A stretch of DNA of 64,000 nt from Diaminobutyricimonas aerilata (GCF_002797715.1 NZ_PGFF01000001.1:2937304-3001303), one strand, 5' to 3'. Shown: positions 36,402-45,852, counted from the first letter of the stretch. Notes: generated from the sequence alone by a model not told the origin. Program-made: numbers and translations.

Positions 36402-38424
36402 GCACCACCCCCACGGTCTCGATGTCGGCGTCGGCCGAGGTGACCTCGGTGTACGACAGCACCGGCAGCCCGCCGGTCTGCGGGGCGACCATGCGCCGCA
36501 CCGCCGCACGCAGCGCCGGAGCGCAGACGAGCACCGGCGAGTGCCCCTGCTGCTGGGCGGTGTCGAGGGCGCTCTTGAGCGACGCCATCACGGCCTCGAG
36601 CCGGGTCGGGTCGAGCACGATCTGGGTGCCGAGCTCCGACGGCCGCAGCGACTCGAGCAGGTGCTGCTCGAGCGCGGGCTCGATCATGAGGATGCGCAGC
36701 AGCCGACCCTCGAGGTGCGGGGCGACGACGACCGGGCCGAGCGCGACCCGGGCCGCCTCGACGAGCCCCTCCGCATCCGGCGACAGCTTCGCCCGCACCG
36801 CGAGCGCCTCGTAGATGCGCGGCAGGTCGTTGATCGGCACGCGTTCGGCGAGCAGCCCCTGCAGCACCCGGTGCACATCCGCGAGGGAGAGCAGCCCCGG
36901 AACGAGCTCATCGACGGCCGCCGGGCTCGACTGCTTGACGTGGTCGGTGAGCATGCGCACGTCTTCCCGGGACAGCAGACGCGCGGCGTTCGCCGTGATG
37001 ACCGAGTTGAGGTGGGTGACGATGACCGAGCCGCGGTCGATGACCGTCGCGCCGGTGAGCTCGGCGCCGTGGCGCATCTCACCGGGGATCCACTTGCCCG
37101 GCAACCCGAACACCGGCTCGACCGTCGCCGTGCCCGGCAGGGTGTCGAGGGCGTCGCCGAGGGCGAGCACGCGACCGGCGGGGGCGATGCCGCGGGCGAC
37201 CTCCACCCCGGCGAGGCGGATGGCGTAGGTCGATGGCGGCAGGTCGACGCTGTCGCGGGTGCGCACCGGCGGAAGGACCATGCCGAGGTCGAGGGCGGTG
37301 CGACGGCGCAGCGCCCGCACCCGGGCAAGCAGATCGTCCGCGGCGCCCGAGACGAGGTCGACGAGGTCGGGGGCGAGCTGGATCTCGAGCGCGTGCACCC
37401 GCATCTGCTCGAGCAGGTCCTCCGTCGTCTCCGTCGCGGTCGTCGCCGGGGCCGCCGCGGCGGCGGCTTCGGCGGCCGCCGCGGCCTTCTGGCCGCGCAC
37501 GATGCGTCGGGACGAGACGATCAGCAGCCCGCCGACGATGAGGAACGGCAGCACCGGCATGCCGGGGATGAACGCCATCACGATGGCCGCGCACCCCGCG
37601 ATGAGCAGCGCGAGCTGCGACTGCGCGAGCTGCGACTGGGTCGCGGTGCCCATGTCGGCCTCGGCGTTCGAGCGGGTGACGATCATGCCGGTCGACACCG
37701 CCATGAGCAGCGCCGGGATCTGCGTCACGAGCCCGTCGCCGATGGTCAACAGCGCGTAGGTGTTGAGCGCCTCCTCGATGCCGAGGCCGTTCTGCAGCAT
37801 GCCGATCGCGATGCCGCCGACGATGTTTATCAGGATGATGACGATGCCGGCGATCGCGTCGCCCTTGACGAACTTCGACGAGCCGTCCATCGCGCCGTAG
37901 AAGTCGGCCTCCGCCGAGACCTCCGCGCGCCGCGCGCGCGCCTGCTCCTCGGTGATGAGGCCCGCGTTGAGGTCGGCGTCGATCGCCATCTGCTTGCCCG
38001 GCATCGCGTCGAGGGTGAAGCGGGCGCCCACCTCGGCGACGCGTTCGGCGCCCTTCGTGACGACGACGAACTGGATGACGACGAGGATGAGGAACACGAC
38101 CGCGCCGATGATGAGCGACCCGCCGACGGCGACGTGCCCGAACGCCTGGATGACCTGCCCGGCGTAGCCCTCGCCGAGCACGAGACGGGTCGAGGCGACG
38201 TTGAGCCCGAGCCGGAACAGCGTCGCGACGAGCAGCAGCGACGGGAACACCGAGAAGTCGAGCGGCTTCTTCACGAACATCGTGGTGAGCAGGATCACGA
38301 GCGCGAACAGGATGTTCACGATGATCAGCAGGTCGAGCAGCCAGGCGGGCACCGGCACGACGAGCAGCAGGATGATCGCGACGACGCCGACCGGCACGGC
38401 GAGCGTGGGGAGCATGCGTTTCAT
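36376..38424 (-). CDS. flhA: Flagellar export gate protein FlhA
   Basis: 682 residues from ATG 38424 (GGAGGAA upstream). Eight membrane helices in the first ~330 residues with the FHIPEP-type motif region (RLGLNVASTRLVLGEG, GARFTLDAMPGKQMAIDADL), an Ala-rich linker and the cytoplasmic nonameric-ring domain. Core of the flagellar type III export gate, together with FlhB and FliP/Q/R. Confidence 0.97.
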   Translation of the reverse strand: MKRMLPTLAVPVGVVAIILLLVVPVPAWLLDLLIIVNILFALVILLTTMFVKKPLDFSVFPSLLLVATLFRLGLNVASTRLVLGEGYAGQVIQAFGHVAVGGSLIIGAVVFLILVVIQFVVVTKGAERVAEVGARFTLDAMPGKQMAIDADLNAGLITEEQARARRAEVSAEADFYGAMDGSSKFVKGDAIAGIVIILINIVGGIAIGMLQNGLGIEEALNTYALLTIGDGLVTQIPALLMAVSTGMIVTRSNAEADMGTATQSQLAQSQLALLIAGCAAIVMAFIPGMPVLPFLIVGGLLIVSSRRIVRGQKAAAAAEAAAAAAPATTATETTEDLLEQMRVHALEIQLAPDLVDLVSGAADDLLARVRALRRRTALDLGMVLPPVRTRDSVDLPPSTYAIRLAGVEVARGIAPAGRVLALGDALDTLPGTATVEPVFGLPGKWIPGEMRHGAELTGATVIDRGSVIVTHLNSVITANAARLLSREDVRMLTDHVKQSSPAAVDELVPGLLSLADVHRVLQGLLAERVPINDLPRIYEALAVRAKLSPDAEGLVEAARVALGPVVVAPHLEGRLLRILMIEPALEQHLLESLRPSELGTQIVLDPTRLEAVMASLKSALDTAQQQGHSPVLVCAPALRAAVRRMVAPQTGGLPVLSYTEVTSADADIETVGVVRALDPIPA

Positions 38425-38438
38425 GGGTTTCCTCCGGT

Positions 38439-39521
38439 TCAGGCGGGCTGCGGGGCGAGGCGGTGGACGCCGGCGGCGGACCCGCGGGCGGTGAGACGGT
38501 GCACGAACGCGAGCACGCGGGCGACGGCGGTGTACAGCTCGACGGGGATCTCCTGACCCACCTCGCACGCGGCGTGCAGGGCGCGCGCGAGCGGCACATC
38601 CTCGACCATCGGCACGCGGTGCTCCCCCGCCTTCTCGCGGATGCGCGCGGCGATGAGCCCGGCGCCCTTCGCGACGACGCGCGGGGCGGAGCGACCCGGT
38701 TCGTACTTCAGGGCGACCGCGATGTGGGTGGGATTGAGCAGCACGACGTCGGAGTCGGCGACCGCGGCGATCATGCGGTTGCGGCTCATCGACAGCTGCC
38801 GCGACCGGCGGTGCGAGCGCACGAGCGGGTCGCCCTCGCTGTTCTTCGCCTCGTCGCGCACCTCGCGCTTGGTCATCATGCTGCGCTTGCGGTTGCGGCG
38901 CATCACGACGAGCAGGTCGAGCGCGGCGAGGGCGAGTCCCGCGGCGATCGCCGCCTGCAGCAGCGAACCGACACCACCGGCCGCCGCCTCGAGCAGGCTC
39001 GCGACGGAGAGCCCGCCCGCGGTCATCAGCACCGGCATGAGTCCCTGGGCGACGGCGAACAGCACCACCCCGACGACGATCGACTTGAGCAGGGCCTTCG
39101 CCCCCTCCCACATCGCCTGCGCCCCGAAGATGCGCTTGCTGCCGGCGACGAGGTCGAAGTTGCGTCCGCTGACCTCGAACTTCTTGAGGTGGATGCCGCC
39201 CTGCAGCACCGCGCCGCCGAGGGCGCCGAGCAGTACGGCTCCGAAGAACGGCAGCAGCATCCCGCCGAGCGTTCCGAGCGCTGCGGCGAGGAACGCGAGG
39301 GCGCGCTCCGGATCCGGATCGCCGACGAAGGTGCCGAGGTCGATGACCATGGCCGTCGTCGCGTCCGCACCGGATTGCAGCAGGAACGGCAGGCTGACCG
39401 CCCCGGCGCCGACCGAGAGCCACGCGGTGAGGTCACGCGAGGTGCCGAGTTCGCCCTTCTCGCGCGCCTCCTTGAGGCGCTTCGGCGTCGCCTTCTCGGT
39501 GCGCTCCTGCCCGCCCGACAT
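38439..39521 (-). CDS. flhB: Flagellar export switch protein FlhB
   Basis: 360 residues: N-terminal ERTEKATPKRLKEAREKGE, four membrane helices, and a cytoplasmic domain with the self-cleavage motif NPTH at 263-266. It switches export from rod/hook to filament substrates, working with FliK. Start overlaps the fliR stop by one base (TGATG). Confidence 0.97.
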   Translation of the reverse strand: MSGGQERTEKATPKRLKEAREKGELGTSRDLTAWLSVGAGAVSLPFLLQSGADATTAMVIDLGTFVGDPDPERALAFLAAALGTLGGMLLPFFGAVLLGALGGAVLQGGIHLKKFEVSGRNFDLVAGSKRIFGAQAMWEGAKALLKSIVVGVVLFAVAQGLMPVLMTAGGLSVASLLEAAAGGVGSLLQAAIAAGLALAALDLLVVMRRNRKRSMMTKREVRDEAKNSEGDPLVRSHRRSRQLSMSRNRMIAAVADSDVVLLNPTHIAVALKYEPGRSAPRVVAKGAGLIAARIREKAGEHRVPMVEDVPLARALHAACEVGQEIPVELYTAVARVLAFVHRLTARGSAAGVHRLAPQPA

Positions 39522-40279
39522 CAGCCGACCCCCGTCAGCAGGGTGACCGCCTCACCGGCGAGCGCCGCCACCACGCGCGGCAGCGCGAGGAAGAGGATGC
39601 CGGCGAGCACGACGGTGAGCAGGATCTTGAGCGGGAAGCCGAGGGAGAGCGCGTTCATCGCGGGGGCGACGCGCGTGAGCAGGCCGAGCCCGACATCGGC
39701 GAGGAACAGCACCACGAGCAGCGGCCCGGCGATCTGCACCGAGGCGACGAACATCTGCGTGATGCCGCCGAGCGCCGCATCCGCCGCCCACGCCATGTCG
39801 ATGCCGCCGCCGATCGGCACGGCGTCGAAGGTGCGGATGAGTCCGCCGAGGATGAGCTGGTAGCCGTCGGTCGCGAACAGCAGGGCGAGCGCGGTGAGGT
39901 GGAACAGGCGGGTGAACTGCGCGCCGTTGACCATCGACTGCGGATCGAACGCCTGGGCGAGCTGGAACCCGCCGAACAGGTCGATGAGGTTGCCCGCCGA
40001 CTGCACCGCCGAGAACAGCACGTACACGAGGAAACCGAGCGCGAGTCCGGCGAGCAGTTCGAGCACGAGTGCCGAGAGGAACGGCCACGTGTCGAGCGCC
40101 TCGTACCCGGGCGTCACGCGCGGCGAGACGGCGACGGCGAGCCCGACCGCGAGCATCCCCTTGATGCGCAGCGGGAAGCCGTTGTGCGCGAACGGCGGCG
40201 CGATCACGAGGAACCCGATCATCCGCACCCCGGCGAGCGCGACCGCTTCGAGCCACGCGGCGTCGACGGCGAACTCCAC
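39521..40279 (-). CDS. fliR: Flagellar export gate protein FliR
   Basis: 252 residues, six predicted membrane helices, typical FliR motifs (GVRMIGFLVIAPPFAHNGFP near the N-terminus, QLAQAFDPQSMVNGAQ). Part of the FliP5Q4R1 export pore. Follows fliQ by one base. Confidence 0.95.
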   Translation of the reverse strand: MEFAVDAAWLEAVALAGVRMIGFLVIAPPFAHNGFPLRIKGMLAVGLAVAVSPRVTPGYEALDTWPFLSALVLELLAGLALGFLVYVLFSAVQSAGNLIDLFGGFQLAQAFDPQSMVNGAQFTRLFHLTALALLFATDGYQLILGGLIRTFDAVPIGGGIDMAWAADAALGGITQMFVASVQIAGPLLVVLFLADVGLGLLTRVAPAMNALSLGFPLKILLTVVLAGILFLALPRVVAALAGEAVTLLTGVG

Positions 40280-40280
40280 C

Positions 40281-40556
40281 TCAACCCCCGCCCGTCAGCC
40301 GCGGGATGAGCGCGAACATGTCGTGCGTGAAGGCCACCGATTCGGTGATCATCCAGTGCCCGCACACGAGCAACGCGACCGCGCACGCGACGGCCTTCGG
40401 CACGAACGAGATCGTCATCTCCTGCAGCTGGGTGATCGACTGCAGCACCGAGATCGCGAGTCCCACGACGAGGGCGGTGATGAGCACGGGGGCGCTCAGC
40501 TTCGCGGCGAGCATGACGGCCTGCGTGGCGATGTCGATGACCTGGTTCTCGTTCAT
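40281..40556 (-). CDS. fliQ: Flagellar export gate protein FliQ
   Basis: 91 residues, two membrane helices (VLITALVVGLAISVLQSITQ, VACAVALLVCGHWMI). ATG overlaps the fliP stop by one base. The 237-residue frame in this region is a shadow of fliP. Confidence 0.95.
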   Translation of the reverse strand: MNENQVIDIATQAVMLAAKLSAPVLITALVVGLAISVLQSITQLQEMTISFVPKAVACAVALLVCGHWMITESVAFTHDMFALIPRLTGGG

Positions 40557-41392
40557 CACGTCACCTGGTAGCTGCCGACGAGGGCGGTGACGATGAGTCC
40601 CCAGCCGTCGACGAGGATGAACAGCAGGATCTTGAACGGCAGCGAGATCATCACCGGCGGGAGCATCATCATGCCGAGGGCCATGAGTCCGGCCGAGACG
40701 ACGAGGTCGATCACGAGGAACGGCACGAAGATGACGAAGCCGATGATGAACGCGCTGCGCAGCTCCGAGATCATGAACGCCGGGATGAGCGTCTGCATCG
40801 GCACGTCGGCGAGCGACTCCGGGTTCTCCTGCCCGGCCGCCCGCGTCATGAGGGCGAGGTCCTCCTCGCGGGTGTGGGCGAGCATGAACTCGCGCAGCGG
40901 GCCGGAGGCCGCCTCCACGGCGGCGGAGAAGTCGATCCGCCCCTCGACGTAGGGTTCGACAGCGGTCGTGTTCACCTCGCCGAGCACCGGCCACATGATG
41001 AACAGTGACAGGAACAGCGCGAGCCCGGCGAGCACCTGCGTCGGCGGGATGGTCGGCAGGGCGAGGGCGTTCCGCGTCATCGCGAGCACGACGAAGATCT
41101 TCGTGAACGACGACATCATGAGCAGCAGCGCGGGCGCGACGCTCAGCAGGGTGATGCCGAGCAGAACGAGCACGGAGGCCGACGGGGCGCCATCGGGGCC
41201 GGTGATGTCGATCGAAATGCCGGGCGGGGTCGGGGTGACCGGCGCGGTCGGCGCCGTGGGGTCGGTCGGCTCGACCGGTTCCGCCGAGGCGAGGGAGGCG
41301 GGCAGCACGACGAGCAGGGCGGCGAACGCGGCGGTGGTGCCGATCCGCGCGAGCACCCCCCTGCCGCGCGTCGCCGTGCCCCCTCGGGTCAT
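40556..41392 (-). CDS. fliP: Flagellar export gate protein FliP
   Basis: 278 residues with a signal peptide (ending around ASLASAEP), a short Pro/Thr-rich spacer, then the FliP core (LMMSSFTKIFVVLAMTRNAL, IPAFMISELRSAFIIGFVIFVPFLVIDLVVS). Main subunit of the export pore. Overlaps fliO by 4 bases. Confidence 0.96.
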   Translation of the reverse strand: MTRGGTATRGRGVLARIGTTAAFAALLVVLPASLASAEPVEPTDPTAPTAPVTPTPPGISIDITGPDGAPSASVLVLLGITLLSVAPALLLMMSSFTKIFVVLAMTRNALALPTIPPTQVLAGLALFLSLFIMWPVLGEVNTTAVEPYVEGRIDFSAAVEAASGPLREFMLAHTREEDLALMTRAAGQENPESLADVPMQTLIPAFMISELRSAFIIGFVIFVPFLVIDLVVSAGLMALGMMMLPPVMISLPFKILLFILVDGWGLIVTALVGSYQVT

Positions 41393-41904
41393 CGCGCCTG
41401 CCGCAGGGCTGCGCCGGCCTGGCGCCAGGTGTCGGGCGAGAGGATCGAGCCGGCGAACGGACCGGCGGCGCGTTCTCGCTGCAGGCTCGAGCGCACCTGC
41501 CGGCGGGTCGGCAGCACGGTGACCGCCGCGGAGGGCTCGACCCGCAGCGGGTCGACCGGGGCGGCGTGCTGGGCGTTCGACTGCGAGACCTGGGCCTGCT
41601 GCAGGTCCAGGATGCGCGCGAAGCCGGGCGCGGTCGGCACCGCCTGCAGCTCCGGCTGCTGCAGCGGAGTCGCGTTGAGCACGTTGACCGACTGCTCGGT
41701 CACGCCGAGCAGGAAGCGTGTGCCGTCGACCTCGACGACGGCGACCGACGCCTTCGACCCGACACCCTGCCGACTGACGACGCGGATGTCCTTGCGGTGG
41801 CCCGCCCCGCGGCCGCGCGCCCAGCGGCGCTGCACGTACCAGATGACGGCGAGCACGGCGGCGAGGGAGACGAGCACCCGCAACGCAAGGAAGATCGTGT
41901 CCAC
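41389..41904 (-). CDS. fliO: Flagellar biosynthesis protein FliO
   Basis: 171 residues, one N-terminal membrane helix (FLALRVLVSLAAVLAVIWYV), a basic stretch and a small beta domain (DGTRFLLGVTEQSVNVL). FliO helps FliP pore assembly. Position between fliN and fliP supports the call. Confidence 0.88.
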   Translation of the reverse strand: MDTIFLALRVLVSLAAVLAVIWYVQRRWARGRGAGHRKDIRVVSRQGVGSKASVAVVEVDGTRFLLGVTEQSVNVLNATPLQQPELQAVPTAPGFARILDLQQAQVSQSNAQHAAPVDPLRVEPSAAVTVLPTRRQVRSSLQRERAAGPFAGSILSPDTWRQAGAALRQAR

Positions 41905-41906
41905 GA

Positions 41907-42590
41907 TCAGCGCACGCCGTCAGCGGTGTCGAGGATCGAGGTGATGCGCACCGCGTAGTCCTGGTCGACGACGACGACCTCGCCGCGGGCGATGAGGCGG
42001 CCGTTCACGAGCACGTCGGCGGGCGTGCCGACGGAGCGGTCGAGTTCGACGACAGAGCCGGGTTCGAGCGAGAGCAGGTCGCGCACCGACATCCGGGTGC
42101 GGCCGATCTCGACCGTGAGTGCCATCTCGACCGAGCTGATCCGGCCCAGGCGGCTCGACACATCCGTGGCCGCCGCCGCGGCGCGGTCGCGCAGCCGCAC
42201 GGCGAACCAGCCGACCGTGCGGCCCTCGCCCGTGAGCTCGAACACCGTCGCGCCCTCGCCGAGCACGTCGACCGCCGTCGCCTCGCGGAGTTCCCCGAGC
42301 ACGCCGTCGCCGAGCAGGTCGCTCGCCCGCTCGAGCGCCGGCCGCAGCACGTCGAGCGGCGACGCGAGCGGCGCCCCCTCGCCGATCGACACGAGCTCGT
42401 CCCCCGTGAAGGCGAGCACGAGCTCCGCCGAACGGGAGCCGACGAACGTCGCGGCGACGGCCCGGGCGCCCGCGAGACGCTCCGGGGCGACGGCGGCCGG
42501 GTGGGCGGTGAGGCCGGGGAGCGGCAGGTGGTCGGTGAGCCGGGCCGCGACGGCGTGCGCCTCGGACTGCTCGAGCAGGGTTGCGGTCAT
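41907..42590 (-). CDS. fliN: Flagellar motor switch protein FliN, extended
   Basis: 227 residues from ATG 42590 (ATGA overlap with fliM). The last ~85 residues are the SpoA/FliN domain (VEMALTVEIGRTRMSVRDLL...PADVLVNGRLIARGEVVVVDQDYAVRI). The first ~130 residues are an extra domain resembling the CheC/FliM-like middle of FliY, so it may be a FliY-type protein. C-ring component. Confidence 0.9.
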   Translation of the reverse strand: MTATLLEQSEAHAVAARLTDHLPLPGLTAHPAAVAPERLAGARAVAATFVGSRSAELVLAFTGDELVSIGEGAPLASPLDVLRPALERASDLLGDGVLGELREATAVDVLGEGATVFELTGEGRTVGWFAVRLRDRAAAAATDVSSRLGRISSVEMALTVEIGRTRMSVRDLLSLEPGSVVELDRSVGTPADVLVNGRLIARGEVVVVDQDYAVRITSILDTADGVR

Positions 42591-43495
42591 GCGGGGACCT
42601 CCAGGGTGTCGACGACGACGCAGGCGAGTCGGGCGCCGTTCGCGCCGACCGCGGCGTGGGCGACCGTGCGGCCGTCCACGGCGATGTTGAGGGGGCGGTG
42701 CTGCGGATGCGCGAGCGGCAGCACGTCGCCGACCCGCAGCCCGAGGATCGCCGCGGGAGACACGGCGGTGGCGTCGAGCTGCAGGGCGACGTCGACCGGC
42801 GCGGCGGCGAGCTGGTCGCGCAGCGCCCGCGCCGGATCCGTCGCTTGCGTCGCATCCGGCGTCATGCCCAGCTGCGGCAGCACGCTGTCGGCGGGCAGCG
42901 CGACCGTCGCGGCGGTCGAGCGGTCGCCGACCTGCACGACGAACTGGGCGACGATCATGAACTCGGTCGTCGCCGCCGCCTGCGCGAACTGCGCGTTGTA
43001 GTGGATCGTGTCGACCGCGAGGGCGCTCGTGATGAGCGAACCGAGCGAGTACTCGAGGTCCTCGAGCGCGTCCTCGACGAGGGCGCGCACGATCGCCTGC
43101 TCGATGGGCGTGAACTTGCGCTCCGGCGGCTCGATCGACCCGGCACCGCCGAGCATCCGCCCCACCCAGCCGAGCGCCGCGGCGGTCGGGAACTGCACCA
43201 CGGCGCGGGCGCTCGCCCCGTCGAGGGTGCACAGGATCATCGCGCTCGTCGGCGGCAGCGACGCCGCGTACTCGTCGTAGGTCTGCATCACGACCTGGTC
43301 GAGCGCCACCCGCGAGATCACCCGGATCTTCGCGGTCAACTGCGTGCCCCACTGGCGCGCGAACGTCTCGAACGCGAACTCGAGGGCACGCGACTGGTCG
43401 CGCGCGAGCGTCGCGGGTCGCTGGAAGTCGTACGGCTCGGCGTCCGGCCGCACGCGAGCGCGCGCGGGTGCCTCGAGGTGTCCCAGAACCGTCAC
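42587..43495 (-). CDS. fliM: Flagellar motor switch protein FliM
   Basis: 302 residues from GTG 43495, 32 bases after motB. Central FliM/CheC-like fold (YDEYAASLPPTSAMILCTLDG, GWVGRMLGGAGSIEPPERKFTPIEQ, LEDLEYSLG) and C-terminal SpoA domain. The usual N-terminal CheY-binding peptide is not obvious. No strong ribosome site at the chosen start, so the N-terminus is uncertain. Confidence 0.93.
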   Translation of the reverse strand: MTVLGHLEAPARARVRPDAEPYDFQRPATLARDQSRALEFAFETFARQWGTQLTAKIRVISRVALDQVVMQTYDEYAASLPPTSAMILCTLDGASARAVVQFPTAAALGWVGRMLGGAGSIEPPERKFTPIEQAIVRALVEDALEDLEYSLGSLITSALAVDTIHYNAQFAQAAATTEFMIVAQFVVQVGDRSTAATVALPADSVLPQLGMTPDATQATDPARALRDQLAAAPVDVALQLDATAVSPAAILGLRVGDVLPLAHPQHRPLNIAVDGRTVAHAAVGANGARLACVVVDTLEVPA

Positions 43496-43527
43496 GCGGG
43501 TACCTATCGGCCGCGTGCGGGCGCCCG

Positions 43528-44415
43528 TTACCCTCCGCGTTCGGGGGGCACAGCCGCCGGGGCCGCCTCCTCGCCCGCCAAGACGCCCGGGATGAGCGAG
43601 CGAACCGCATCCGATTGCATCGAATGAACGACGATGTCGACCCGCCGGTTCAGCTCGCGATCGGCCGGGGTGTCGCCGGGAGCGAGCGGATGGGAGGAGC
43701 CGAAACCGACGGCCGAGACGCGCGCGCCCGGCAGTCCGCTCGCCTCCACCATGCGGCGCAGCACCTGGGTCGCCCGCGCGGAGGAGAGCTCCCAGTCGGT
43801 CGGGAACCGGCCTGAGGTGCCCCGCGGATCGGCGTGACCCTCGACCGAGACGCGGTTCGGCACGCCGGCGAGCACCGGTCCGATGGTGTCGAGCACTTCG
43901 CGGGCGATCGGGCGCAGCGCGTCGCTGTTGCCGTCGAAGAACGTCTCGCTGCCGACGAGCTTCACGGTGAGACCGCGCTCGTCGATCGAGAACTCGACGC
44001 GTTGCGCGTGCCCGGCCTGCTCGAGGCGGATGCGCAACTGCTCCTCGAGCTGTTCGAGGTTGTCGACCTCGAGCTCGGCGAGTTCGGCCGCGGTCGGCTC
44101 GTTCTCGACCACGCTCTCGGTGGGCGGGGTCGAGGCGTCGATGAACCCCTCCCCCTTCTCGTCGACCGCCTCCGGCGGCACGACCACCCCGGATGCGGTG
44201 TCGACCGTCTCGGAGGACTCCTGCCCGAACCCCGTCGCGAGGGAGGCCTTGAGCTTGACGAACTTGTCCTGGTCGACGGTCGAGATCGCGTACAGCACGA
44301 TGAACAGGCACATGAGCACCGTCACCATGTCCATGTACGACGCCATCCAGCGCTCGTCGGGACCGTCGTGACCGCCGCCGTGGCCGCCCGCGGCGCGGCG
44401 GCGCCGCGCGCTCAT
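43528..44415 (-). CDS. motB: Flagellar stator protein MotB
   Basis: 295 residues from ATG 44415 (ATGA overlap with motA). Single membrane helix with the proton-channel aspartate D29 in SYMDMVTVLMCLFIVLYAIS, an acidic linker with a coiled coil, and a C-terminal OmpA-like peptidoglycan-binding domain (VEGHADPRG...WELSSARA). Anchors the stator to the wall. Confidence 0.96.
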   Translation of the reverse strand: MSARRRRAAGGHGGGHDGPDERWMASYMDMVTVLMCLFIVLYAISTVDQDKFVKLKASLATGFGQESSETVDTASGVVVPPEAVDEKGEGFIDASTPPTESVVENEPTAAELAELEVDNLEQLEEQLRIRLEQAGHAQRVEFSIDERGLTVKLVGSETFFDGNSDALRPIAREVLDTIGPVLAGVPNRVSVEGHADPRGTSGRFPTDWELSSARATQVLRRMVEASGLPGARVSAVGFGSSHPLAPGDTPADRELNRRVDIVVHSMQSDAVRSLIPGVLAGEEAAPAAVPPERGG

Positions 44416-45221
44416 CCGAGCACCTGCTCGATCGGCACGGACTCCTTCGCCGCCGCCTTGGTCGTCGACGGCAGCTGGTGGGCGGGCACGAGCGCGCGCA
44501 GCCGCTCCGCGAGCATCCGCGGCTGGTGGCCGGCCTGCACGGCGACCATGCCCTCCATGAGCAGCGTCATCCGCTCGGCGTCGAGTTCGGCGAGCCGGGC
44601 GAGGCGGGTGCCGATCGGCAGCCAGATGAAGTTGGCCGACAGCACGCCCCACAGGGTGGCGACGAACGCCGCGGCGATCGAGTGGCCGAGCTTCTCGGGG
44701 CTCGAAAGGTCTTCGAGCACGTGGGTGAGCGACACGACGGTGCCGATGATGCCGATCGTCGGGGCGTAGCCGCCGAGGGTCGTGTAGAACTTCGCGGCGG
44801 AGCGGTTCACGCGTTCCCGCGTCGCGATCTCGTCGTCGAGCAGCGTGCGCAGATCCTCGGCGTCGGTTCCGTCGGCGATGTTCTGCAGCGCCGTCTTCAC
44901 GAACGGGTCGTCGACCTCATCCGCCTCCTGCTCGAGGCTCAGCAGACCCTCACGGCGGGCGCGCTCGGCGTATCCCACCACCTGGTCGATGACCTCCTGC
45001 GGCGGGGTGACCCCGCCGCGGAACGCGCGGGGCAGCGCCTTGAGCGCCTGCACCGCATCCGGGATCGTGCCGCTCGCGATGCCGACCGCGATCGTCGCGC
45101 CGAACACGAGGATCATCGGCGCCGGCAGCAGGATCGAGTCGAGACTCGCCCCCTCGAGGAACACCATCGTCACGAGCGCGCCGAACGCGAGGACGATGCC
45201 GATCAGGGTCGCCGGATCCAT
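44412..45221 (-). CDS. motA: Flagellar stator protein MotA
   Basis: 269 residues from ATG 45221. Four membrane helices (GIVLAFGALVTMVFLEG, MILVFGATIAVGIASG, the TTLGGYAPTIGIIGTVVSL pair, AAFVATLWGVLSANFIWLPIG) and the large cytoplasmic loop. Translationally coupled to flbD (TGATG). Confidence 0.96.
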   Translation of the reverse strand: MDPATLIGIVLAFGALVTMVFLEGASLDSILLPAPMILVFGATIAVGIASGTIPDAVQALKALPRAFRGGVTPPQEVIDQVVGYAERARREGLLSLEQEADEVDDPFVKTALQNIADGTDAEDLRTLLDDEIATRERVNRSAAKFYTTLGGYAPTIGIIGTVVSLTHVLEDLSSPEKLGHSIAAAFVATLWGVLSANFIWLPIGTRLARLAELDAERMTLLMEGMVAVQAGHQPRMLAERLRALVPAHQLPSTTKAAAKESVPIEQVLG

Positions 45222-45490
45222 CAGCGTGCCTCTCCGGCGAGGGCGTCCGCGCTGCGCAGCGGCACCGGCGCCGCGATCGGACGCGCGACCTCCTGCGGGG
45301 CGTGGGCGAGGGCGATGACGCGCGCCCGGTAGTGGGCGATCATGTCGATGACCGCGTCGAGTTCTTCGCGCACCACGTAGGTGGTGCCGTCGACGAGAAC
45401 GAGGGTGGTGTCGGGGCTCGCCTGGATGCGCTCGATCAGGTCGGGATTGACCGCGAAGCGGCTCCCGTTCAGTCGTGAAACGACGATCAT
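45221..45490 (-). CDS. flbD: FlbD family small flagellar protein
   Basis: 89 residues: MIVVSRLNGSRFAVNPDLIERI, then a TLVLVDGTTYVVREELDAVID core. It matches the small FlbD/SwrD family, which sits beside motA and in Bacillus raises motor torque. First gene of the motA-B-fliM-to-csrA operon, driven by a sigma-28-type element about 85 bases upstream. Confidence 0.9.
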   Translation of the reverse strand: MIVVSRLNGSRFAVNPDLIERIQASPDTTLVLVDGTTYVVREELDAVIDMIAHYRARVIALAHAPQEVARPIAAPVPLRSADALAGEAR

Positions 45491-45573
45491 GCTGCGTCCT
45501 GTCCCCTTCAGCACGGCCGTCCTGGCCGTGGAACCCCGGTGACGGGGGCCCATCCTGGGCCCCTCGACCTGCA

Positions 45574-45600
45574 CTGTCGGCCGCTCCGCCGCATCCGTTA
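45574..45600 (-). promoter_or_regulatory. Sigma-28 (FliA)-type promoter of the flbD-motA operon
   Basis: Minus strand: TAAC (45597-45600), 15 bases, GCCGACAG (45574-45581). The same spacing and near-identical boxes occur in front of flgB, fliC and flgN. Consensus of the family in other bacteria is TAAA-N15-GCCGATAA. Predicted leader about 77 bases. Confidence 0.82.
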
Positions 45601-45649
45601 GGTGCGGGCTGCCGCACTCGCCCCGATCCGGCGGCTCGCGGATGCGGCG

Positions 45650-45703
45650 AAGTCGCAGTCGCGCACAGTGCGATCGCGCCCGCACTGTGCCGGAGTGCGA
45701 CTT
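45650..45703. repeat. Intergenic palindrome 1 between flgE and flbD
   Basis: Outer arms AAGTCGCA (45650-45657) and TGCGACTT (45696-45703), inner arms GCACAGTGCG (45663-45672) and CGCACTGTGC (45681-45690); all pair perfectly around an 8-base loop. REP-like intergenic element. Confidence 0.8.
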
Positions 45704-45717
45704 GGCGCGCTCCTCGC

Positions 45718-45755
45718 TGGTCGAGTGGGCGCGGCGGAGCCGCCGTATCGAGACC
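45718..45755. repeat. Intergenic palindrome 2 (TGGTCGAG...TATCGAGACC type)
   Basis: TGGTCGAG at the left and TATCGAGACC at the right flank a GGCGG/CCGCC core. This is the form of a dispersed palindrome common in actinobacterial genomes. Confidence 0.65.
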
Positions 45756-45784
45756 CCCACGCGCTCGGCGGTTCTCTGAAACGG

Positions 45785-45852
45785 CGAACGTGCCCGTTTG
45801 CGACGCGGAGAGCCCGGATGGGCGGGTTTCGTGTCGCGAACGGGCACGTTCG
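45785..45852. repeat. Intergenic palindrome 3 with 20-base arms
   Basis: Arms 45785-45804 and 45833-45852 match at 19 of 20 positions around a 28-base loop. It lies 46 bases beyond the flgE stop and may also serve as the flgE-side terminator. Together the three palindromes fill most of the 408-base gene-free gap 45491-45898. Confidence 0.8.
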
